A stretch of DNA of 5,660 nt. Source: JBGCED01 sp045106055. GTDB lineage: Bacteria; Pseudomonadota; Alphaproteobacteria; CBDDJK01. The stretch covers positions 1-5,660 of the forward strand of contig JBGCED010000093.1 in NCBI GenBank assembly GCA_045106055.1, written 5' to 3'. Under the pieces are notes generated by a model. The model was given only the letters and a program-made list of their open reading frames with translations, had not been told where the DNA came from and did not search any database. The position numbers and the translations under genes are program-made. Each line of letters starts with the position of its first letter. Position 1 is the stretch's first letter. This document shows, in pieces, positions 1-5,660 of this stretch.

Positions 1-224
1 CCCATGATCGGTTTATAATGCTTTAGGGATGATGTTTCTAAACAGCTGCCCAAACCAGCTGGCATAAAGCGATCATGCCATAATGGCGGGCGATCAAGGG
101 TAAATTCCCCGATCATTTTAAAGCGCGAATCGCCAGCAAGCATCGCGCGCATTGCGTGTAATTGGCGTTGATTGCCGCTGCGTGTATCTTCAACCAGCCA
201 TAGATAATAAGGGATGCTTGACAA
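1..224 (-). CDS. ELM1-like family protein, N-terminal part (runs off left edge)
   Basis: An open minus-strand frame of 74 codons runs from a TTG at 224-222 off the left edge. The TTG was chosen because GAGG at 236-233 lies eight bases upstream, no ATG occurs in frame before codon 25, and an in-frame TAG lies just upstream. The protein begins MSSIPYYLWLVEDTRSGNQR. Residues 8-25 carry a hydrophobic strand, then D13, R15, G17 and Q21 in the D-x-R-x-G-x-x-x-Q spacing typical of the start of ELM1-like proteins (named after the mitochondrial fission factor). Bacterial members are common in alphaproteobacteria, are thought to have a glycosyltransferase-like fold, and lack a firmly established function. 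Assignment rests on this short pattern alone; the diagnostic middle and C-terminal parts are outside the window. It diverges from rpmF. That it is coding is fairly certain from the uninterrupted frame, the protein-like composition and the start context; the family is moderately likely. Confidence 0.6.
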   Translation of the reverse strand, partial: MSSIPYYLWLVEDTRSGNQRQLHAMRAMLAGDSRFKMIGEFTLDRPPLWHDRFMPAGLGSCLETSSLKHYKPIM

Positions 225-268
225 AATTCTTGCCTCAACTGCATAAACAGGCTAATAAATAAGGCTGA

Positions 269-295
269 ATTATGCTTAATTCGATTTTATGTCCA
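269..295 (-). promoter_or_regulatory. candidate promoter for the leftward ELM1-like gene
   Basis: On the minus strand TGGACA (295-290) and CATAAT (274-269) each match five of six bases of the sigma-70 -35 and -10 consensus. The spacer is 15 bases, shorter than the ideal 17. Transcription would begin near 262, giving a leader of about 40 bases before the TTG start at 224. The surrounding DNA is AT-rich, so chance matches are likely. Confidence 0.25.
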
Positions 296-381
296 TAAAT
301 ATCAAGAATGGCTGCGCTTTCATATTGCAGTTCACCCTCAAAATTGATAAGAGCATTGCAATCATCACAGATTTTAACTTG

Positions 382-387
382 TATAAT
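382..387 (+). promoter_or_regulatory. candidate -10 box of the rpmF operon promoter
   Basis: A perfect TATAAT at 382-387 lies about 90 bases upstream of the rpmF start, in the AT-rich intergenic region. The best -35-like hexamer, TTGCAA at 356-361, is 20 bases away, which is too far for a standard sigma-70 promoter, and nothing better sits at 17-18 bases. Transcription would start near 394 and leave a leader of about 80 bases, in which I see no convincing hairpin or operator. The rest of the 225-474 gap holds no supported gene. Confidence 0.4.
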
Positions 388-474
388 GGCAAGCAATCTT
401 GATATATGAAAATTAAAATATACGAATTATAAAACAAAACAACCCATATAAATTTAGAGTTTAAGGATGTAACC

Positions 475-684
475 ATGGCTGTTCCAAAACGCAAAACCAC
501 CCCATCAAAACGCAATATGCGCCGTTCGCATGATGGGCTTGGCACGCAAGCTTACCGCATTGAACCTGATACAGGCGAATTGGTAAGACCCCATCACATT
601 GATTTGAAAACGGGGATTTACCGTAAAAAACAAATCTTAACGCCCAAAACCCCTGCTGAAGATGTTGATGCAGACGCAGAATAA
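475..684 (+). CDS. rpmF: 50S ribosomal protein L32
   Basis: This encodes L32 (bL32), a small basic protein of the large ribosomal subunit. The 69-residue product opens with MAVPKRKTTPSKRNMRRS, the nearly invariant L32 N-terminus, and residues 33-49 carry GELVRPHHIDLKTGIYR, the usual alphaproteobacterial central motif. It lacks the paired cysteines of zinc-binding L32 forms. The length is slightly above the usual 57-63 residues because of a short acidic tail, EDVDADAE, at 62-69. AAGGA at 463-467 is a good Shine-Dalgarno seven bases before the ATG. plsX follows after 25-37 bases depending on its start, so rpmF is probably the first gene of an rpmF-plsX-fabH operon, the order also found in E. 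coli, where yceD precedes it. No yceD-like gene (DUF177) is seen upstream here. Identification is secure. Confidence 0.97.
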   Translation: MAVPKRKTTPSKRNMRRSHDGLGTQAYRIEPDTGELVRPHHIDLKTGIYRKKQILTPKTPAEDVDADAE

Positions 685-721
685 TCTGTTACGCTAACCA
701 TATCACAAATTGAGCAAGAAA

Positions 722-1786
722 ATGATTACCATCGCACTTGATGCAATGGGCGGGGATAATGCACCACAAAGTGTGATTGGTGGCTTAACCCTTGCGCTTA
801 ACAATCATTCAAATTTAAACTTAAAATTATTTGGCGATGAAGCGATCCTTGCCCCGCTTCTGCCCAAGCAATTTATTGATCGCATTCAAATTATTCATTG
901 CCTTAAAACCGTTGGCAATGAAGATAAGGCATCGCAAGTGGTGCGGCGCGGCGGCGATACCACCATGGGGCGCGCCATTCATGCGGTGAAAGACAATGAA
1001 GCGGATGCTGCGATCTCGTCTGGAAATACGGGCGCATTAATGGCGCTTTCATTATTCACGCTTCGCACCTTGAAGGGCATTGATCGCCCCGCCATTTGTT
1101 CTGCATTTCCCACCAAAAAATCCTATGCTTGCATGCTGGATTTGGGGGCAAATGTTGAATGTTCATCGGAACATTTGGTGCAGTTTGCGGTGATGGGCGA
1201 AGTTTTCGCACGCACCGTTTTAAACATTGAAACCCCAACGATTGGGCTGTTAAATATTGGGGTTGAGGCGATGAAGGGCAATGACACCATTCGCCAAGCC
1301 GCGATCATCTTGGAAAACACCCCGTTAAAAGGGCATTTTAAAGGCTATGTCGAAGGCGATGATATTGGCAAAGGTGATGTTGATGTGATTGTCGTGGATG
1401 GCTTTACGGGCAATGTCGCCTTAAAGGCGATTGAAGGCACCGCATCCTTGCTTACCACCTTGTTAAAAAATGCCTATCAATCCAGCCTGATGGCAAAAAT
1501 AGGGTATTTATTGTCAAAACCCGCCTTGGATCAATTCAAACGCAAGCTTGACCCCAGAAATTATAATGGCGCGGTGTTGATGGGGCTAAACGGGATTGTG
1601 ATTAAATCACATGGCGGCAGCGATGCGGTCGGTTTTGCAAATGCAATTAATGTTGCGATTGATCTGATTGAACGCGGATTTTATGAACGCATCGCCGAAG
1701 AAATGGATCATCTGCGCGAACATGAAGATAATATCTCTCCTGCCCGCTCTAGCAGGCAGGCGCGCCGCCAAAAGGCAGACTTGTAA
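722..1786 (+). CDS. plsX: phosphate acyltransferase PlsX
   Basis: PlsX transfers the acyl chain from acyl-ACP to phosphate, giving acyl-phosphate, the donor used by PlsY for the first acylation of glycerol-3-phosphate in phospholipid synthesis. It works as a peripheral protein at the inner face of the membrane. From the ATG at 722 the product has 354 residues, normal for the family. Family motifs occur in order: DAMGGD (7-12), SSGNTGALMA (99-108), LLNIG followed by KGND (176-188), VVDGFTGNVALK (224-235) and GLNGIVIKSHGGSDA (288-302). A basic, charged tail ends the protein. An in-frame TTG at 710 would add four residues (MSKK), but the ATG puts the conserved DAMGGD at the usual distance from the N-terminus. 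Neither start has a strong Shine-Dalgarno. The TAA stop overlaps the fabH ATG by one base, so the two are probably translationally coupled. Confidence 0.96.
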   Translation: MITIALDAMGGDNAPQSVIGGLTLALNNHSNLNLKLFGDEAILAPLLPKQFIDRIQIIHCLKTVGNEDKASQVVRRGGDTTMGRAIHAVKDNEADAAISSGNTGALMALSLFTLRTLKGIDRPAICSAFPTKKSYACMLDLGANVECSSEHLVQFAVMGEVFARTVLNIETPTIGLLNIGVEAMKGNDTIRQAAIILENTPLKGHFKGYVEGDDIGKGDVDVIVVDGFTGNVALKAIEGTASLLTTLLKNAYQSSLMAKIGYLLSKPALDQFKRKLDPRNYNGAVLMGLNGIVIKSHGGSDAVGFANAINVAIDLIERGFYERIAEEMDHLREHEDNISPARSSRQARRQKADL

Positions 1787-2805
1787 TGGTGACCCCGTCC
1801 ATCATCAATCCACCTGCACAAACAGGGATCATCAGCTGCATTATCGGGGTTGGGCATTATTTGCCTGAACATAAGCTTGATAATGATGCGCTTGCACGCG
1901 AAAAAAACATTGATACTTCTGATGAATGGATTTTTCAGCGCTCTGGCATACGCCATCGCCATTTTGCAGCCGCCGATGAAGCTTGTTCCGATCTGGGGGC
2001 AAAGGCAGCGCAAGCCGCCTTGGAGCAAGCGGGAATAAGCCCCGATCATATTGATCTTATCATTGTTGCAACCACCACGCCCGATCATATTTTCCCAGCA
2101 ACGGCGACCAAAATTCAAGCAAAGCTGCAAGTTCCGCCCTGCCCTGCATTTGATGTGCAAGCGGTGTGTTCTGGCTTTATTTTTGCGCTTAATCAAGCCG
2201 ATAATATGCTGCGTTTGGGGCAAGCAACCCGCGCATTGGTGATTGGCGCTGAAACCTATAGCCGCATTTTAAATTGGCAGGATCGTTCAACCTGCGTCTT
2301 GTTCGGAGATGGTGCGGGGGCTGTTGTGCTGGAGGCAAGCCGTGCCAACAACCAAGCAGAAAAGCAAAGCGGATTAATTGATCACTTCCTTCAAAGCGAT
2401 GGCAGCCATTATGATCGGCTGTTTGTTGATGGCGGCGCGGGCAGCACAGGGCAATATGGTCATGTAACGATGGACGGCAAGGATGTGTTTCGCCACGCCG
2501 TTCATAAAATGAGCGATGCGGTCAATATCCTTTGCGAAAAACACCATATCACCGCCAATCAGCTTGATTGGCTGGTTCCCCATCAAGCCAATGCCCGCAT
2601 CATTGAAAAAGTTGGGGAACGGTTGAACATTGACCCTAATAAGGTTATTATAACTGTTCAAGATCATGCAAATACATCGGCAGCAACCATCCCGATTGCG
2701 CTTTGTCATGGGGCAGCGCATGATAAATTTAAAAAAGGCGATTTAATTGCCCTAACCGCACTTGGTGGCGGATTTTCATGGGGTGCATCCTTGCTGCGCT
2801 GGTAG
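1786..2805 (+). CDS. fabH: beta-ketoacyl-ACP synthase III (FabH)
   Basis: FabH condenses an acyl-CoA, usually acetyl-CoA, with malonyl-ACP to start each fatty acid chain in the cytoplasm. The 339-residue product is a complete thiolase-fold enzyme. The catalytic triad is visible: Cys128 in AVCSGF, His266 in VPHQANARI and Asn296 in HANTSAATIP. Other family marks are DEWIFQRSGIRHRHF (46-60), TTTPDHIFPATA (96-107), LFGDGAGAVVL (172-182) and the C-terminal ALGGGFSWGASLLRW. The N-terminus is about 14 residues longer than typical before the conserved IIGVGHYLPE, so a later start cannot be excluded, but no later ATG or GTG with a Shine-Dalgarno precedes that motif. The ATG overlaps the plsX stop as TAATG, and AAAGG about ten bases upstream, inside plsX, can serve as ribosome binding site. 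Chain-length preference cannot be read from the sequence. Confidence 0.96.
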   Translation: MVTPSIINPPAQTGIISCIIGVGHYLPEHKLDNDALAREKNIDTSDEWIFQRSGIRHRHFAAADEACSDLGAKAAQAALEQAGISPDHIDLIIVATTTPDHIFPATATKIQAKLQVPPCPAFDVQAVCSGFIFALNQADNMLRLGQATRALVIGAETYSRILNWQDRSTCVLFGDGAGAVVLEASRANNQAEKQSGLIDHFLQSDGSHYDRLFVDGGAGSTGQYGHVTMDGKDVFRHAVHKMSDAVNILCEKHHITANQLDWLVPHQANARIIEKVGERLNIDPNKVIITVQDHANTSAATIPIALCHGAAHDKFKKGDLIALTALGGGFSWGASLLRW

Positions 2806-2842
2806 TTTATCACAAGATCATTTACTTTAAGAAAAGAAGCAA

Positions 2843-4264
2843 ATGCCAATAAAATTTCACGATACCGCATCCCGCAAACTTGTGCGCTTTACCCCGCGCG
2901 TTCCAGGTCATGCTGGCATATATGTGTGCGGCCCCACGGTTTATGATCATATTCATATTGGAAATGCGCGCCCGCTGGTTGTGTTTGATGTGTTTGTGCG
3001 CCTGCTTAGAAGCCACTATGAAAAAGTTACTTATGTTCGCAACATTACCGATGTTGATGACAAGATCAATGCGCGCGCAAATGCGCTTGAAATATCCATC
3101 TCAACCTTAACCGAAAAAACCATTAAGGATTTCAAAATCGCTGCCAGAGAGCTTGGCTGCATCCCCCCTGATTATGAACCGCGTGCGACCCAATATATTC
3201 CCCAAATGCTGGAACTTATTCGCAAATTGGTTGAATTGGGTCATGCCTATAAGGCGGCAGGACATGTTTTATTTGATACAAAATCCTTTGCACAATATGG
3301 TGAATTTTCGGGTAAAAGCTTGGATGAATTATTAATTGGTGCGCGGGTTGAAACCGCCCCTTATAAGCGCAGCGAGGCTGATTTTGTATTGTGGAAACCA
3401 TCAAATCTTGAACAGCCTGGCTGGGATTGTGAATATGGTCGCGGGCGTCCAGGCTGGCATATTGAATGTTCCGCCATGAGCAAGGCATTGCTTGGCAATG
3501 ATTTTGACATTCATGGCGGCGGCTTGGATTTAATCTTTCCCCATCATCAAAATGAAGTTGCCCAAAGCTGCTGCCTGCACCCTGAAAATGAATATGATCA
3601 GCATTTTGCAAAATATTGGATGCATAATGGCTATGTCATGTCCGAAGGGGAGAAAATGTCAAAATCACTGGGCAATTTTTATACCATCAATGATTTATTA
3701 TCTGAATTTCCAGGCGAAGTATTAAGGCTTTCCTTGTTAAAAACCCATTACCGCAAGCCGCTGGATTTCACCAAGGCGCGCTTGGTTGAAACCAAAGCCG
3801 AACTGGATGGATTTTATCGCTTGGTTCAAGATGAAGACATGGAAGCCCCCTTAAAAACAACTGCAAAACAAAAGATAAAAACGGATCAAGTGCCTGATGC
3901 GCAATTCATAAAAGCATTAGAAGATGATTTAAACACCCCACTTGCGCTTACCAGACTTCACGCTTTAGCCGATAAAATAAAGGCTGCAAAAAGCGACAAT
4001 GTGCGCAAAAAAGCCATTGAAAAATTCAAGGTGACCGCGAATTTTATCGGCTTGCTTGAAACCAACTCCAGCGAATGGTTGCAAGGGAAGAAAGTAAATT
4101 CAAAGACCAATATTGCCCATATTGAACGGATGATTGAACTTAGGAAAGAAGCAAAAAATAACCGCGATTATAAAGCGGCTGATGAGATTCGAAATGGCTT
4201 GCTTGAGAAAAAAATCATCCTAGAAGATAAACCAGATGGTCGCACCATTTGGCGCAAAATTTAA
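2843..4264 (+). CDS. cysS: cysteinyl-tRNA synthetase
   Basis: CysRS activates cysteine with ATP and attaches it to tRNA-Cys in the cytoplasm. The 473-residue product has the normal length and layout of this class I synthetase. The zinc site that selects cysteine is intact: Cys29 in YVCGPTVYD, Cys209 in WHIECSAM, and His234 with Glu238 in FPHHQNEVAQS. The HIGH signature appears as HIGN (38-41), a common variant in this family, and KMSKS is at 271-275. NITDVDDKI (67-75) and DIHGGGLDLIFPHH (222-235) are further family blocks. The C-terminal helical domain with the DALALIA-like editing-free architecture spans roughly 315-473 and includes RDYKAADEIRNGL. The gene starts 37 bases after the fabH stop with only a weak purine-rich ribosome binding site (AAGAAAAGAAG, about 2829-2839), and no terminator is visible in the gap, so it may share the rpmF-plsX-fabH transcript. 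Confidence 0.97.
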   Translation: MPIKFHDTASRKLVRFTPRVPGHAGIYVCGPTVYDHIHIGNARPLVVFDVFVRLLRSHYEKVTYVRNITDVDDKINARANALEISISTLTEKTIKDFKIAARELGCIPPDYEPRATQYIPQMLELIRKLVELGHAYKAAGHVLFDTKSFAQYGEFSGKSLDELLIGARVETAPYKRSEADFVLWKPSNLEQPGWDCEYGRGRPGWHIECSAMSKALLGNDFDIHGGGLDLIFPHHQNEVAQSCCLHPENEYDQHFAKYWMHNGYVMSEGEKMSKSLGNFYTINDLLSEFPGEVLRLSLLKTHYRKPLDFTKARLVETKAELDGFYRLVQDEDMEAPLKTTAKQKIKTDQVPDAQFIKALEDDLNTPLALTRLHALADKIKAAKSDNVRKKAIEKFKVTANFIGLLETNSSEWLQGKKVNSKTNIAHIERMIELRKEAKNNRDYKAADEIRNGLLEKKIILEDKPDGRTIWRKI

Positions 4265-4273
4265 ACCTTTATA

Positions 4274-5497
4274 TCATATTTTACTGTTTAAACTTACATC
4301 ATAAAGCAATTCCAGCCAATGAACGATTTTTTGATCCGTTCCCGTTTGCAAATGCAGCTGACAACCAATATTGGCAGTCGCAATCAGATCACCGCCCTTC
4401 AAGGCTTGCAGCTTATTATTGCGTAATTGCTTTGCCAATTTGGGCTGCAACACAGAATAAGTCCCCGCTGAACCGCAGCATAAATGCGAATCCTTAACTT
4501 TGGTAAGTTCAAAGCCAATATCGGCAAGCATTTTTTCATATTTGCCTTGTAATTGCTGACCATGCTGCAAGGTGCAAGGCGCATGAAAGGCAATTTTACG
4601 CGGTGTTTTAAGCTTAAACTGGCTTAAATCCTCTTCTAATAAAATCTCGCCAACATCGCGAACAAGGGCTGAAAAACGCGCAGCCTTTGCAGCATATGCC
4701 GTATCTTGCGCCAGCAAATGACCATAATCTTTTAATAACACACCGCAGCCACTGGCGGTGCTGATAATTGCCTTTGCGCCTTGTTCAATATAAGGCCAGC
4801 ACGCATCAATATTGCGGCGCATAAAATCCTGCGCTTGGTCTGGTGCGGATAAATGCTGGCTAACCGCACCGCAACAGCCTTGCGCTGCGGGCATGATTGT
4901 TTCTATGCCTAAATCATTTAAAATATGGCGCGCTGCCAAATTGGTATTGGGCGTTGCTGCTTTTTGCGCGCAACCATCCAGCAAAATCATTTTACGGGCA
5001 TGATTGCTTGCTGCTGGCGCGGGCAATCTTACCTGCTTCAAGGGGGTTTTCTTTGCCAAAACAGACGGCATTAGCGGTCTTAATATTTGTCCAATCCGCA
5101 ATAAGGGCGTAAAAAGCTTGGGATTCGGAACGATTAAGCGCAGCAAAAAACGCACCGCCCGCTCCATATAAGGGCGCTTTACCTTTGCATCCACAAATTC
5201 GCGCCCAATATCCACCAATTCACCATACGCCACGCCAGAAGGGCAAGTCGTCTCGCAAGAGCGGCAGGTTAAGCAGCGATCAAGATGTTTTTGGGTTTCG
5301 CGCGTGACATTCTGCCCCTCCAAAGCCTGTTTGATTTGATATATCCGCCCACGCGGCCCATCAAGCTCATCGCCCAATAATTGATAGGTCGGGCAGGTTG
5401 CAGTGCAAAAGCCGCAATGCACACAGCTGCGTAAGATCGCATCGGCGCGCGCGCCCTCGGGCGTATTTAACAATTCAGGCAGCAAAGCAGTTTGCAT
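4274..5497 (-). CDS. glcF: glycolate oxidase iron-sulfur subunit GlcF
   Basis: GlcF is the iron-sulfur subunit of glycolate oxidase, which oxidises glycolate to glyoxylate together with the flavoprotein subunits GlcD and GlcE and passes electrons to the respiratory chain. The 407-residue product has, as far as I recall, the same length as E. coli GlcF. Two 4Fe-4S motifs are complete: Cys25, 28, 31 and 35 in SCVHCGFCTATCP, and Cys75, 78, 81 and 85 in RCLTCRSCETTCP. Between them lies the strongly conserved YQLLGDELDGPRGRIY. Two cysteine-rich CCG domains follow: Cys176, then GCCG at 207-210 and Cys251; and HAPC (305-308), LCCGSAGTY (339-347) and Cys379. The start is three bases beyond the glcE stop, with AAGG inside the glcE end serving as ribosome binding site, so the two are co-transcribed and probably coupled. 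The FeS pattern is shared with lactate-oxidising relatives, but the GlcE-like neighbour and motif match favour GlcF. Confidence 0.95.
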   Translation of the reverse strand: MQTALLPELLNTPEGARADAILRSCVHCGFCTATCPTYQLLGDELDGPRGRIYQIKQALEGQNVTRETQKHLDRCLTCRSCETTCPSGVAYGELVDIGREFVDAKVKRPYMERAVRFLLRLIVPNPKLFTPLLRIGQILRPLMPSVLAKKTPLKQVRLPAPAASNHARKMILLDGCAQKAATPNTNLAARHILNDLGIETIMPAAQGCCGAVSQHLSAPDQAQDFMRRNIDACWPYIEQGAKAIISTASGCGVLLKDYGHLLAQDTAYAAKAARFSALVRDVGEILLEEDLSQFKLKTPRKIAFHAPCTLQHGQQLQGKYEKMLADIGFELTKVKDSHLCCGSAGTYSVLQPKLAKQLRNNKLQALKGGDLIATANIGCQLHLQTGTDQKIVHWLELLYDVSLNSKI

Positions 5498-5500
5498 CGA

Positions 5501-5660
5501 TTATGCCTTTTCAATCAAAGAACGGTTTAGGATTTGATCTGGATCAAACGCATCTTTAATTCTGCGCGCCAGCATCTGATGCGCCGTAGATTGCGGGTGA
5601 AACACAGAATGATTAAGCGGTTTATGTTTATAAAACAAACAGGCATGACCGCCAGCTTGA
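5501..5660 (-). CDS. glcE: glycolate oxidase FAD-binding subunit GlcE, C-terminal end (runs off right edge)
   Basis: The last 52 codons and TAA stop of a minus-strand gene are present; the rest lies beyond the right edge. The fragment contains AGGHACLFY, then VFHPQ, then RRIKDAFDPDQILNRS, which match the C-terminal region of GlcE: a GGHATL-type segment, then the FDP-x-x-I-x-N helix shared by GlcD and GlcE. GlcE is the smaller flavoprotein subunit of glycolate oxidase, of the FAD-binding PCMH/VAO type. The usual final NPGR is replaced by NRSL, and the protein stops eight residues after that Asn. The position directly upstream of glcF with a three-base gap is the normal glcDEF order, so glcD should lie further right. 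GlcD is a less likely identity because its C-terminus is longer and differs in this segment. Confidence 0.88.
   Translation of the reverse strand, partial: QAGGHACLFYKHKPLNHSVFHPQSTAHQMLARRIKDAFDPDQILNRSLIEKA

Noticed and set aside
399..433. Second promoter-like pair upstream of rpmF (TTGATA at 399-404 and TATAAA at 428-433)
   Set aside because: The spacing of 23 bases is too long for a sigma-70 promoter, and such hexamers are expected by chance in DNA this AT-rich.
276..545. 89-codon minus-strand open frame across the rpmF upstream region
   Set aside because: It starts antisense inside rpmF and runs through AT-rich intergenic DNA. The product has no recognisable motif and no Shine-Dalgarno is seen at its start.
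1739..1760. Possible hairpin CCTGCC...GGCAGG near the plsX end
   Set aside because: It lies within plsX coding sequence, has only a six-pair stem, no T-run follows, and fabH translation starts directly after.
1708..2223. 171-codon minus-strand open frame opposite the plsX end and fabH start
   Set aside because: It is fully antisense to two clearly identified genes, with a composition (many Cys, Arg, Ile) expected from reading fabH backwards and no family features.
4249..4497. 82-codon plus-strand open frame after cysS
   Set aside because: It lies antisense to the conserved glcF 3' region, overlaps the cysS end, and has no ribosome binding site or motif.
1..5660. Modest excess of GATC (about 32 sites against about 22 expected)
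   Set aside because: The excess is small and is explained by frequent GAT-C and Ile ATC codon contexts; sites are not clustered in the intergenic regions.

Overview
This window holds ordinary housekeeping and central-metabolism genes. The gene set, the A/T-ended codon use, an estimated GC in the mid-40s (not counted exactly) and a near absence of GANTC sites all fit an alphaproteobacterium. The lineage below class cannot be fixed from this sequence. I found no evidence of a new biological system, mobile element, RNA gene or CRISPR array.

Left end (1-224, minus strand): the N-terminal 74 codons of a gene that runs off the window. It starts at a TTG codon with a good Shine-Dalgarno and resembles the ELM1-like family. 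It diverges from the rpmF operon across an AT-rich intergenic region (225-474) that holds a consensus TATAAT box facing rpmF and a weaker candidate promoter facing left.

Centre (475-4264, plus strand): rpmF, plsX, fabH and cysS in one direction. rpmF encodes ribosomal protein L32. PlsX makes acyl-phosphate for membrane phospholipid synthesis. FabH starts each fatty acid chain. CysS charges tRNA-Cys. rpmF-plsX-fabH is a widespread cluster linking ribosome and membrane production; here plsX and fabH overlap by one base. cysS follows after 37 bases with no visible terminator, so it may be the last gene of the same transcript.

Right end (4274-5660, minus strand): the end of glcE and a complete glcF, encoding the FAD-binding and iron-sulfur subunits of glycolate oxidase, which turns glycolate into glyoxylate. 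A glcD gene is expected beyond the right edge. cysS and glcF converge with only nine bases between their stop codons.
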